Part shown: one piece after another, positions 36,195 through 49,264 of the stretch
Layout: each line of letters starts with the position of its first letter
How positions within the stretch are numbered: position 1 is the stretch's first letter
DNA from: Litoditis marina
Lineage: Eukaryota; Nematoda; Chromadorea; Rhabditida; Rhabditidae
Direction: 5' to 3'
DNA length: 64,000 nucleotides
Assembly (NCBI GenBank): GCA_964036275.1
Contig: CAXIWQ010000004.1
Span: 1 to 64,000, forward strand
Made by a program: the position numbers and the translations under genes
Notes under the pieces: generated by a model
The model's database searches: none
Told to the model about the DNA's origin: nothing
The model's input: only the letters and a program-made list of their open reading frames with translations

Positions 36195-39100
36195 CATGTA
36201 TACAAGCTCTGTATCGAAACTCAGAAAGTTCGAATTTCGGCCGCGCTGATATTGAATCGGCCAGATTCCGAAGTTTTCACAGGTCAATCTGAAGATTGTA
36301 AATAGGTCAATTGTTTCATGTTAGTTGTTACTATAAGTGGGGAGATAGTCCAACTGAGTAGTAACAGTGTACGGAAGGTTTTTCATGTATACAAGCTCTG
36401 TATCGAAACTCAGAAAATTCGAATTCTGGCCGCGCTGATATTGAATCGGCCAGATTCCGAAGTTTTCACAGGATAATCTGAAGATTGTAAATAGGTCAAT
36501 TGTTTCATGTTAGTTGTTACTATAAGTGGGGAGATAGTCCAACTGAGTAGTAACAGTGTACGGAAGGTTTTTCATGTATACAAGCTCTGTATCGAAACTC
36601 AGAAAGTTCGAATTTTGGCCGCGCTGATATTCAATCGGCCGGATTCCGAAGTTTTCACAGGTCAATCTGAAGATTGTAAGAAAACCAATTGTTTCATGGT
36701 AGTTGTTACTATAAGTGGGGAGATAGTCCAACTGAGTAGTAACAGTGTACTAAAGGTTTTTCATGTATACAAGCTCTGTATCGAAACTCAGAAAGTTCGA
36801 ATTTTGGCCGCGCTGATATTCAATCGGCCGGATTCCGAAGTTTTCACAGGTCAATCTGAAGATTGTAAGAAAACCAATTGTTTCATGGTAGTTGTTACCA
36901 TAAGTGGGAAAATAGTCCAATTGAGTAGTAACAGTGTACTAAAGGTTTTTCATGTATACAAGCTCTGTATCGAAACTCAGAAAGTTCCAATTTTGGCCGC
37001 GCTGATATTCAATCGGCCGGATTCCGAAGTTTTCACAGGTCAATCTGAAGATTGTAGAAAAACCAATTGTTTTATGGTAGTTGTTACCATAAGTGGGAAA
37101 ATAGTCCAATTGAGTAGTAACAGTGTCCTAAAGGTTTTTCATGTATACAACCTCTGTATCGAAACTCAGAAAGTTCCAATTTTGGCCGCGCTGATATTCA
37201 ATCGGCCGGATTCCGAAGTTTTCACAGGTCAATCTGAAGATTGTAAGGAAACCAATTGTTTCATAATAGTTGTTACAATAAATGGGAAGATAGTCCAATT
37301 AAGTGGTAACAGTGTACGGAAGGTTTTTCATGTATACAAGCTCTGTATCGAAACTCAGAAAGTTCGAATTCTGGCCGCGCTGATATTGAATCGGCCAGAT
37401 TCCGAAGTTTTCACAGGATAATCTGAAGATTGTAAGGAAACCAATTGTTTCATAATAGTTGTTACAATAAATGGGAAGATAGTCCAATTAAGTGGTAACA
37501 GTGTACGGAAGGTTTTTCATGTATACAAGCTCTGTATCGAAACTCAGAAAGTTCGAATTTTGGCCGCGCTGATATTGAATCGGCCGGATTCCGAAGTTTT
37601 CACAGGTCAATCTGAAGATTGTAAGAAAACCAATTGTTTCATGGTAGTTGTTACCATAAGTGGGGAGATAGTCCAACTGAGTAGTAACAGTGTACGGAAG
37701 GTTTTTCATGTATACAAGCTCTGTATCGAAACTCAGAAAATTCGAATTCTGGCCGCGCTGATATTGAATCGGCCAGATTCCGAAGTTTTCACAGGATAAT
37801 CTGAAGATTGTAAATAGGTCAATTGTTTCATGTTAGTTGTTACTATAAGTGGGGAGATAGTCCAACTGAGTAGTAACAGTGTACGGAAGGTTTTTCATGT
37901 ATACAAGCTCTGTATCGAAACTCAGAAAGTTCGAATTTTGGCCGCGCTGATATTCAATCGGCCGGATTCCGAAGTTTTCACAGGTCAATCTGAAGATTGT
38001 AAGAAAACCAATTGTTTCATGGTAGTTGTTACTATAAGTGGGGAGATAGTCCAACTGAGTAGTAACAGTGTACTAAAGGTTTTTCATGTATACAAGCTCT
38101 GTATCGAAACTCAGAAAGTTCGAATTTTGGCCGCGCTGATATTCAATCGGCCGGATTCCGAAGTTTTCACAGGTCAATCTGAAGATTGTAAGAAAACCAA
38201 TTGTTTCATGGTAGTTGTTACCATAAGTGGGAAAATAGTCCAATTGAGTAGTAACAGTGTACTAAAGGTTTTTCATGTATACAAGCTCTGTATCGAAACT
38301 CAGAAAGTTCCAATTTCGGCCGCGCTGATATTCAATCGGCCGGATTCCGAAGTTTTCACAGGTCAATCTGAAGATTGTAGAAAAACCAATTGTTTTATGG
38401 TAGTTGTTACCATAAGTGGGAAAATAGTCCAATTGAGTAGTAACAGTGTCCTAAAGGTTTTTCCTGTATACAACCTCTGTATCGAAACTCAGAAAGTTCC
38501 AATTTTGGCCGCGCTGATATTCAATCGGCCGGATTCCGAAGTTTTCACAGGTCAATCTGAAGATTGTAAGGAAACCAATTGTTTCATAATAGTTGTTACA
38601 ATAAATGGGAAGATAGTCCAATTAAGTGGTAACAGTGTACGGAAGGTTTTTCATGTATACAAGCTCTGTATCGAAACTCAGAAAGTTCGAATTTTGGCCG
38701 CGCTGATATTGAATCGGCCGGATTCCGAAGTTTTCACAGGTCAATCTGAAGATTGTAAGAAAACCAATTGTTTCATGGTAGTTGTTACCATAAGTGGGAA
38801 AATGGTCCAATTGAGTAGTAACAGTGTACTTGAGGTTTTTCATGTATACAACCTCTGTATCGAAACTCAGAAAGTTCGAATTTTGGCCGCGCTGATATTG
38901 AATCGGCCGGATTTCGAAGTTTTCACCGGTCAACCTGAAGATTGTAAATAGGTCAATTGTCTCATGTTAGTTGTTACTATAAGTGAAAAGATAGTCCAAT
39001 TAAGTAGTAACAGTGTACTCAAGGTTTTTCGTGTATACAAGCTCTGTATCGAAACTCAGAAAGTTCCAATTTTGGCCGCGCTGATATTCAATCGGCCGGA

Positions 39101-42100
39101 TTCCGAAGTTTTCACAGGTCAATCTGAAGATTGTAAGAAAACCAATTGTTTCATGGTAGTTGTTACTATAAGTGGGGAGATAGTCCAACTGAGTAGTAAC
39201 AGTGTACTAAAGGTTTTTCATGTATACAAGCTCTGTATCGAAACTCACAAAGTTCGAATTTTGGCCGCGCTGATATTCAATCGGCCGGATTCCGAAGTTT
39301 TCACTGGTCAATCTGAAGATTGTAAGAAAACCAATTGTTTCATGGTGGTTGTTACTATAAGTGGGGAGATAGTCCAACTGAGTAGTAACAGTGTACTAAA
39401 GGTTTTTCATGTATACAAGCTTTGTATCGAAACTCAGAAAGTTCGAATTTTGGCCGCGCTGATACTGAATCGGCCGGATTTCGAAGTTTTCACAGGTCAA
39501 TCTGAAGATTGTAAGAAAACCAATTGTTTCATGGTAGTTGTTACCATAAGTGGGAAAATAGTCCAATTAAGTAGTAACAGTGTCCTAAAGGTTTTTCATG
39601 TATACAACCTCTGCATCGAAACTCAGAAAGTTCGAATTTTGGCCGCGCTGATATTGAATCGGCCGGATTTCGAAGTTTTCACCGGTCAACCTGAAGATTG
39701 TAAATAGGTCAATTGTTTCATGTTAGTTGTTACTATAAGTGGAAAGATAGTCCAATTAAGTAGTAACAGTGTACTAAAGGTTTTTCATGTATACAAGCTC
39801 TGTATCGAAACTCAGAAAGTTCGAATTTTGGCCGCGCTGATATTGAATCGGCCGGATTTCGAAGTTTTCACCGGTCAACCTGAAGATTGTAAATAGGTCA
39901 ATTGTTTCATGTTAGTTGTTACTATAAGTGGAAAGATAGCCCAATTAAGTAGTAACAGTGTACTAAAGGTTTTTCATGTATACAAGCTCTGTATCGAAAC
40001 TCAGAAAGTTCGAATTTTGGCCGCGCTGATATTGAATCGGCCGGATTTCGAAGTTTTCACCGGTCAACCTGAAGATTGTAAATAGGTCAATTGTTTCATG
40101 TTAGTTGTTACTATAAGTGGAAAGATAGCCCAATTAAGTAGTAACAGTGTACTAAAGGTTTTTCATGTATACAAGCTCTGTATCGAAACTCAGAAAGTTC
40201 GAATTTTGGTCGCGCTGATATTCAATCGGCCGGATTCCAAAGTTTTCACAGGTCAATCTGAAGATTGTAAGAAAACCAATTGTTTCATGGTAGTTGTTAC
40301 CATAAGTGGGAAAATAGTCCAATTGAGTAGTAACAGTGTACTAAAGGTTTTTCATGTATACAAGCTCTGTATCGAAACTCAGAAAGTTCCAATTTTGGCC
40401 GCGCTGATATTCAATCGGCCGGATTCCGAAGTTTTCACAGGTCAATCTGAAGATTGTAGAAAAACCAATTGTTTTATGGTAGTTGTTACTATAAGTGGAA
40501 AGATAGTCCAATTAAGTGGTAACAGTGTACGGAAGGTTTTTCATGTATACAAGCTCTGTATCGAAACTCAGAAAAGTCGAATTTTGGCCGCGCTGATATT
40601 GAATCGGCCGGATTCCGAAGTTTTCACAGGTCAATCTGAAGATTGTAAGAAAACCAATTGTTTCATGGTAGTTGTTACTATAAGTGGGGAGATAGTCCAA
40701 CTGAGTAGTAACAGTGTACTAAAGGTTTTTCATGTATACAAGCTTTGTATCGAAACTCAGAAAGTTCGAATTTTGGCCGCGCTGATACTGAATCGGCCGG
40801 ATTTCGAAGTTTTCACAGGTCAATCTGAAGATTGTAAGAAAACCAATTGTTTCATGGTAGTTGTTACCATAAGTGGAAAAATAGTCCAATTAAGTAGTAA
40901 CAGTGTCCTAAAGGTTTTTCATGTATACAACCTCTGTATCGAAACTCAGAAAGTTCGAATTTTGGCCGCGCTGATATTGAATCGGCCGGATTTCGAAGTT
41001 TTCACCGGTCAACCTGAAGATTGTAAATAGGTCAATTGTTTCATGTTAGTTGTTACTATAAGTGGAAAGAGAGTCCAATTAAGTAGTAACAGTGTACTAA
41101 ATGTTTTTCATGTATACAAGCTCTGTATCGAAACTCAGAAAATTCGAATTCTGGCCGCGCTGATATTGAATCGGCCAGATTCCGAAGTTTTCACAGGATA
41201 ATCTGAAGATTGTAAATAGGTCAATTGTTTCATGTTAGTTGTTACTATAAGTGGGGAGATAGTCCAACTGAGTAGTAACAGTGTACGGAAGGTTTTTCAT
41301 GTATACAAGCTCTGTATCGAAACTCAGAAAGTTCGAATTTTGACCGCACTGATATTCAATCGGCCGGATTCCGAAGTTTTCACAGGTCAATCTGAAGATT
41401 GTAAGAAAACCAATTGTTTCATGGTAGTTGTTACTATAAGTGGGGAGATGGTCCAACTGAGTAGTAACAGTGTACTAAATGTTTTTCATGTATACAAGCT
41501 CTGTATCGAAACTCAGAAAGTTCGAATTTTGGCCGCGCTGATATTCAATCGGCCGGATTCCGAAGTTTTCACTGGTCAATCTGAAGATTGTAAGAAAACC
41601 AATTGTTTCATGGTAGTTGTTACTATAAGTGGGGAGATAGTCCAACTGAGTAGTAACAGTGTACTAAAGGTTTTTCATGTATACAAGCTTTGTATCGAAA
41701 CTCAGAAAGTTCGAATTTTGGCCGCGCTGATACTGAATCGGCCGGATTTCGAAGTTTTCACAGGTCAATCTGAAGATTGTAAGAAAACCAATTGTTTCAT
41801 GGTAGTTGTTACCATAGGTGGAAAAATAGTCCAATTAAGTAGTAACAGTGTCCTAAAGGTTTTTCATGTATACAACCTCTGTATCGAAACTCAGAAAGTT
41901 CGAATTTTGGCCGCGCTGATATTGAATCGGCCGGATTTCGAAGTTTTCACCGGTCAACCTGAAGATTGTAAATAGGTCAATTGTTTCATGTTAGTTGTTA
42001 CTATAAGTGGAAAGATAGTCCAATTAAGTAGTAACAGTGTACTAAAGGTTTTTCATGTATACAAGCTCTGTATCGAAACTCAGAAAATTCGAATTCTGGC

Positions 42101-45100
42101 CGCGCTGATATTGAATCGGCCAGATTCCGAAGTTTTCACAGGATAATCTGAAGATTGTAAATAGGTCAATTGTTTCATGTTAGTTGTTACTATAAGTGGG
42201 GAGATAGTCCAACTGAGTAGTAACAGTGTACGGAAGGTTTTTCATGTATACAAGCTCTGTATCGAAACTCAGAAAGTTCGAATTTTGACCGCGCTGATAT
42301 TCAATCGGCCGGATTCCGAAGTTTTCACAGGTCAATCTGAAGATTGTAAGAAAACCAATTGTTTCATGGTAGTTGTTACTATAAGTGGGGAGATAGTCCA
42401 ACTGAGTAGTAACAGTGTACTAAAGGTTTTTCATGTATACAAGCTCTGTATCGAAACTCAGAAAGTTCGAATTTTGGCCGCGCTGATATTCAATCGGCCG
42501 GATTCCGAAGTTTTCACTGGTCAATCTGAAGATTGTAAGAAAACCAATTGTTTCATGGTAGTTGTTACTATAAGTGGGGAGATAGTCCAACTGAGTAGTA
42601 ACAGTGTACTAAAGGTTTTTCATGTATACAAGCTTTGTATCGAAACTCAGAAAGTTCGAATTTTGGCCGCGCTGATACTGAATCGGCCGGATTTCGAAGT
42701 TTTCACAGGTCAATCTGAAGATTGTAAGAAAACCAATTGTTTCATGGTAGTTGTTACCATAAGTGGGAAAATAGTCCAATTAAGTAGTAACAGTGTCCTA
42801 AAGGTTTTTCATGTATACAACCTCTGTATCGAAACTCAGAAAGTTCGAATTTTGGCCGCGCTGATATTGAATCGGCCGGATTTCGAAGTTTTCACCGGTC
42901 AACCTGAAGATTGTAAATAGGTCAATTGTTTCATGTTAGTTGTTACTATAAGTGGAAAGATAGTCCAATTAAGTAGTAACAGTGTACTAAAGGTTTTTAA
43001 TGTATACAAGCTCTGTATCGAAACTCAGAAAGTTCGAATTTTGGCCGCGCTGATATTGAATCGGCCGGATTTCGAAGTTTTCACCGGTCAACCTGAAGAT
43101 TGTAAATAGGTCAATTGTTTCATGTTAGTTGTTACTATAAGTGGAAAGATAGCCCAATTAAGTAGTAACAGTGTACTAAAGGTTTTTCATGTATACAAGC
43201 TCTGTATCGAAACTCAGAAAGTTCGAATTTTGGCCGCGCTGATATTCAATCGGCCGGATTCCGAAGTTTTCACAGGTCAATCTGAAGATTGTAAGAAAAC
43301 CAATTGTTTCATGGTAGTTGTTACCATAAGTGGGAAAATAGTCCAATTGAGTAGTAACAGTGTACTAAAGGTTTTTCATGTATACAAGCTCTGTATCGAA
43401 ACTCAGAAAGTTCCAATTTTGGCCGCGCTGATATTCAATCGGCCGGATTCCGAAGTTTTCACAGGTCAATCTGAAGATTGTAGAAAAACCAATTGTTTTA
43501 TGGTAGTTGTTACTATAAGTGGAAAGATAGTCCAATTAAGTGATAACAGTGTACGGAAGGTTTTTCATGTATACAAGCTCTGTATCGAAACTCAGAAAGT
43601 TCGAATTTTGGCCGCGCTGATATTGAATCGGCCGGATTCCGAAGTTTTCACAGGTCAATCTGAAGATTGTAAGAAAACCAATTGTTTCATGGTAGTTGTT
43701 ACTATAAGTGGGGAGATAGTCCAATTGAGTAGTAACAGTGTACTGAAGGTTTTTCATGTATACAAGCTCTGTATCGAAACTCAGAAAGTTCGAATTTTGG
43801 CCGCGCTGATACTGAATCGGCCGGATTTCGAAGTTTTCACAGGTCAATCTGAAGATTGTAAGAAAACCAATTGTTTCATGGTAGTTGTTACCATAAGTGG
43901 GAAAATGGTCCAATTGAGTAGTAACAGTGTACTTGAGGTTTTTCATGTATACAACCTCTGAATCGAAACTCAGAAAGTTCGAATTTTGGCCGCGCTGATA
44001 TTCAATCGGCCGGATTCCGAAGTTTTCACAGGATAATCTGAAGATTGTAAATAGGTCAATTGTTTCATGTTAGTTGTTACTATAAGTGGGGAGATAGTCC
44101 AACTGAGTAGTAACAGTGTACGGAAGGTTTTTCATGTATACAAGCTCTGTATCGAAACTCAGAAAGTTCGAATTTTGACCGCGCTGATATTCAATCGGCC
44201 GGATTCCGAAGTTTTCACAGGTCAATCTGAAGATTGTAAGAAAACCAATTGTTTCATGGTAGTTGTTACTATAAGTGGGGAGATAGTCCAACTGAGTAGT
44301 AACAGTGTACTAAAGGTTTTTCATGTATACAAGCTCTGTATCGAAACTCAGAAAGTTCGAATTTTGGCCGCGCTGATATTCAATCGGCCGGATTCCGAAG
44401 TTTTCACTGGTCAATCTGAAGATTGTAAGAAAACCAATTGTTTCATGGTAGTTGTTACTATAAGTGGGGAGATAGTCCAACTGAGTAGTAACAGTGTACT
44501 AAAGGTTTTTCATGTATACAAGCTTTGTATCGAAACTCAGAAAGTTCGAATTTTGGCCGCGCTGATACTGAATCGGCCGGATTTCGAAGTTTTCACAGGT
44601 CAATCTGAAGATTGTAAGAAAACCAATTGTTTCATGGTAGTTGTTACCATAAGTGGGAAAATAGTCCAATTAAGTAGTAACAGTGTCCTAAAGGTTTTTC
44701 ATGTATACAACCTCTGTATCGAAACTCAGAAAGTTCGAATTTTGGCCGCGCTGATATTGAATCGGCCGGATTTCGAAGTTTTCACCGGTCAACCTGAAGA
44801 TTGTAAATAGGTCAATTGTTTCATGTTAGTTGTTACTATAAGTGGAAAGATAGTCCAATTAAGTAGTAACAGTGTACTAAAGGTTTTTAATGTATACAAG
44901 CTCTGTATCGAAACTCAGAAAGTTCGAATTTTGGCCGCGCTGATATTGAATCGGCCGGATTTCGAAGTTTTCACCGGTCAACCTGAAGATTGTAAATAGG
45001 TCAATTGTTTCATGTTAGTTGTTACTATAAGTGGAAAGATAGCCCAATTAAGTAGTAACAGTGTACTAAAGGTTTTTCATGTATACAAGCTCTGTATCGA

Positions 45101-45150
45101 AACTCAGAAAGTTCGAATTTTGGCCGCGCTGATATTCAATCGGCCGGATT
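36195..45150 (+). repeat. left arm of the large satellite B inverted repeat
   Basis: Mirrors ~51760-60525 in reverse complement. Paired start and end positions sum to 96720 in the outer part (36507 with 60213, 37560 with 59160, 37830 with 58890) and to about 96910 in the inner part (40098 with 56811, 41232 with 55678, 42177 with 54733, 43122 with 53788, 44067 with 52843, 45012 with 51898). The change of 190 equals one extra monomer on the right. Rare variants are shared: the AGTGATAACAG monomer, CAGAAAAGTCGAATTTTGG, and GTACTAAATG near 41470 with its complement near 55430. Confidence 0.88.
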
Positions 45151-46698
45151 CCGAAGTTTTCACAGGTCAATCTGAAGATTGTAAGAAAACCAATTGTTTC
45201 ATGGTAGTTGTTACCATAAGTGGGAAAATAGTCCAATTGAGTAGTAACAGTGTACTAAAGGTTTTTCATGTATGCAAGCTCTGTATCGAAACTCAGAAAG
45301 TTCCAATTTTGGCCGCGCTGATATTCAATCGGCCGGATTCCGAAGTTTTCACAGGTCAATCTGAAGATTGTAGAAAAACCAATTGTTTTATGGTAGTTGT
45401 TACTATAAGTGGAAAGATAGTCCAATTAAGTGATAACAGTGTACGGAAGGTTTTTCATGTATACAAGCTCTGTATCGAAACTCAGAAAGTTCGAATTTTG
45501 GCCGCGCTGATATTGAATCGGCCGGATTCCGAAGTTTTCACAGGTCAAGCTGAAGATTGTAAGAAACCAATTGTTTCATGGTAGTTGTTACTATAAGTGG
45601 GGAGATAGTCCAATTGAGTAGTAACAGTGTACTGAAGGTTTTTCATGTATACAAGCTCAGTATCGAAACTCAGAAAGTTCGAATTTTGGCCGCGCTGATA
45701 CTGAATCGGCCGGATTTCGAAGTTTTCACAGGTCAATCTGAAGATTGTAAGAAAACCAATTGTTTCATGGTAGTTGTTACCATAAGTGGGAAAATGGTCC
45801 AATTGAGTAGTAACAGTGTACTTGAGGTTTTTCATGTATACAACCTCTGAATCGAAACTCAGAAAGTTCGATTTTGGCCCGCGCTGATATTCAATCGGCC
45901 GGATTCCGAAGTTTTCACAGGATAATCTGAAGATTGTAAATAGGTCAATTGTTTCATGTTAGTTGTTACTATAAGTGGGGAGATAGTCCAACTGAGTAGT
46001 AACAGTGTACGGAAGGTTTTTCATGTATACAAGCTCTGTATCGAAACTCAGAAAGTTCGAATTTTGACCGCGCTGATATTCAATCGGCCGGATTCCGAAG
46101 TTTTCACAGGTCAATCTGAAGATTGTAAGAAAACCAATTGTTTCATGGTAGTTGTTACTATAAGTGGGAGATAGTCCAACTGAGTAGTAACAGTGTACTA
46201 AAGGTTTTTCATGTATACAAGCTCTGTATCGAAACTCAGAAAGTTCGAATTTTGGCCGCGCTGATATTCAATCGGCCGGATTCCGAAGTTTTCACTGGTC
46301 AATCTGAAGATTGTAAGAAAACCAATTGTTTCATGGTAGTTGTTACTATAAGTGGGGAGATAGTCCAACTGAGTAGTAACAGTGTACTAAAGGTTTTTCA
46401 TGTATACAAGCTTTGTATCGAAACTCAGAAAGTTCGAATTTTGGCCGCGCTGATACTGAATCGGCCGGATTTCGAAGTTTTCACAGGTCAATCTGAAGAT
46501 TGTAAGAAAACCAATTGTTTCATGGTAGTTGTTACCATAAGTGGGAAAATAGTCCAATTAAGTAGTAACAGTGTCCTAAAGGTTTTTCATGTATACAACC
46601 TCTGTATCGAAACTCAGAAAGTTCGAATTTTGGCCGCGCTGATATTGAATCGGCCGGATTTCGAAGTTTTCACCGGTCAACCTGAAGATTGTAAATAG
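41232..46698 (+). repeat. higher-order repeat in satellite B, 5-mer (945 bp) and 10-mer (1890 bp)
   Basis: Blocks starting at 41232, 42177, 43122, 44067, 45012 and 45956 are spaced 945 bp (5 x 189; the last is 944 because of a single-base deletion). Alternate blocks are most alike. Those at 42177, 44067 and 45956 share GGGGAGATAG, GTACGGAAG and TTTTGACCGC, while 43122 and 45012 share GATAGCCCAATTAAG and AGTGATAACAG. The real period there is therefore a 10-mer of about 1890 bp. Confidence 0.88.
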
Positions 46699-47034
46699 GT
46701 CAATTGTTTCATGTTAGTTGTTAATATAAGTGGAAAGATAGTCCAATTAAGTAGTAACAGTGTACTAAAGGTTTTTCATGTATACAAGCTCTGTATCGAA
46801 ACTCAGAAAGTTCGAATTTTGGCCGCGCTGATATTGAATCGGCCGGATTTCGAAGTTTTCACCGGTCAACCTGAAGATTGTAAATAGGTCAATTGTTTCA
46901 TGTTAGTTGTTACTATAAGTGGAAAGATAGCCCAATTAAGTAGTAACAGTGTACTAAAGGTTTTTCATGTATACAAGCTCTGTATCGAAACTCAGAAAGT
47001 TCGAATTTTGGCCGCGCTGATATTGAATCGGCCG

Positions 47035-47046
47035 GATTACGAACTT
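47035..47046. other. satellite B orientation switch
   Basis: A forward monomer runs to CGGCCGGATTA near 47039 and continues as CGAACTTTAGTACACTG, the reverse complement of a different part of the monomer. There is no local hairpin like that at the satellite A switch. The join resembles end-joining within a few bases (ACGAA belongs clearly to neither side). An open frame on the minus strand crosses it (46954-47292) and is chimeric. Confidence 0.9.
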
Positions 47047-49264
47047 TAGTACACTGTTACTACTCAGTTGGACTATCTCCCCACTTATAGTAACAACTAC
47101 CATGGAACAATTGGTTTTCTTACAATCTTCAGATTGACCTGTGAAAACTTCGGAATCCGGCCGATTGAATATCAGCGCGGCCAAAATTCGAACTTTCTGA
47201 GTTTCGATACAGAGCTTGTATACATGAAAAACCTTTAGTACGCTGTTACTACTTAATTGGACTATCTTTCCACTTATAGTAACAACTAACATGAAACAAT
47301 TGACCTATTTACAATCTTCAGGTTGACCGGTGAAAACTTCGAAATCCGGCCGATTCAATATCAGCGCGGCCAATATTCGAACTTTCTGAGTTTCGATACA
47401 GAGCTTGTATACATGTAAAACCTTTAGTACACTGTTACTACTCAATTGGACTATCTTCCCACTTATGGTCACAACTACCATAAAACAATTGGCCTCCTTA
47501 CAATCTTCAGATTGACCGGTGAAAACTTCGAAATCCGGCCGATTCAATATCAGCGCGGCCAAAATTCGAACTTTCTGAGTTTCGATACAGAGCTTGTATA
47601 CATGAAAAACCTTTAGTACACTGTTACTACTCAATTGGACAATCTTCCCACTTATTGTAACAACTATTATAAAACAATTGGCCTTCGTACAATCTCCAGA
47701 TTGACCTGTGAAAACTTCGAAATCCGGCCGATTCAATATCTGCGCGGCCAAAATTCGAACTTTCTGAGTTTCGATACAGAGCTTGTATACATGAAAAACC
47801 TTTAGTACACTGTTACTACTCAGTTGGACTATCTTCCCACTTATAGTAACAACTACCATGGAACAATTGGTTTTCTTACAATCTTCAGATTGACCTGTGA
47901 AAACTTCGGAATCCGGCCGATTGAATATCAGTGCGGCCAAAATTCGAACTTTCTGAGTTTCGATACAGAGCTTGTATACATGAAAAACCTTTAGTACGCT
48001 GTTACTACTTAATTGGACTATCTTTCCACTTATAGTAACAACTAACATGAAACAATTGACCTATTTACAATCTTCAGGTTGACCGGTGAAAACTTCGAAA
48101 TCCGGCCGATTCAATATCAGCGCGGCCAATATTCGAACTTTCTGAGTTTCGATACAGAGCTTGTATACATGTAAAACCTTTAGTACACTGTTACTACTCA
48201 ATTGGACCATCTCCCCACTTCGATACAGAGCTTGTATACATGTAAAACCTTTAGTACACTGTTACTACTCAATTGGACTATCTTCCCACTTATGGTCACA
48301 ACTACCATGAAACAATTGGCTTACTTACAATCTTCAGATTGACCGGTGAAAACTTCGGAATCCGGCCGATTCAATATCAGGGCGGCCAAAATTCGAACTT
48401 TCTGAGTTTCGATAAAAAACTTGTATACATGAAAACCTTTAGTACACTGTTACTACTCAGTTGGACTATCTCCCCACTTATAGTAACAACTACCATGAAA
48501 CAATTGGTTTTCTTACAATCTTCAGATTGACCTGTGAAAACTTCGGAATCCGGCCGATTCAATATCAGCGCGGCCAAAATTCGAACTTTCTGAGTTTCGA
48601 TACAGAGCTTGTATACATGAAAAACCTTCCGTACACTGTTACCACTTAATTGGACTATCTTTCCACTTATAGTAACAACTACCATAAAACAATTGGTTTT
48701 TCTACAATCTTCAGATTGACCTGTGAAAACTTCGGAATCCGGCCGATTGAATATCAGCGCGGCCAAAATTGGAACTTTCTGAGTTTCGATACAGAGCTTG
48801 TATACATGAAAAACCTTTAGTACACTGTTACTACTCAATTGGACTATTTTCCCACTTATGATAACAACTACCATGAAACAATTGGTTTTCTTACAATCTT
48901 CAGATTGACCTGTGAAAACTTCGGAATCCGGCCGATTGAATATCAGCGCGGCCAAAATTCGAACTTTCTGAGTTTCGATACAGAGCTTGTATACATGAAA
49001 AACCTTTAGTACACTGTTACTACTTAATTGGGCTATCTTTCCACTTATAGTAACAACTAACATGAAACAATTGACCTATTTACAATCTTCAGGTTGACCG
49101 GTGAAAACTTCGAAATCCGGCCGATTCAATATCAGCGCGGCCAAAATTCGAACTTTCTGAGTTTCAATACAGAGCTTGTATACATGAAAAACCTTTAGTA
49201 CACTGTTACTACTTAATTGGACTGTCTTTCCACTTATAGTAACAACTAACATGAAACAATTGAC

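Larger units (their letters stand above)
36195..47035 (+). repeat. satellite B array, first orientation
   Basis: Regular 189-bp tandem satellite with no visible similarity to satellite A. Each monomer contains TTGTTACTATAAGTGG, a CAACTGAGTAGTAACAGTG block, TTTTTCATGTATACAAGCTC, GGCCGCGCTGATATT...CGGCC and the short inverted repeat CAATCT-GA-AGATTG. Monomer classes are marked by linked variants: GGGGAGATAG, GGGAAAATAG or GGAAAGATAG; GTACTAAAG, GTACGGAAG or GTCCTAAAG; GTAAGAAAACC or GTAAATAGGTC; and CAGGTCAATC or CAGGATAATC. Because 189 is divisible by three, one frame stays open across monomers lacking the TAG or TAA variants. The longest is 37830-38951 (373 codons). No known domain is recognised in the translated 63-residue unit. 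Confidence 0.97.
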
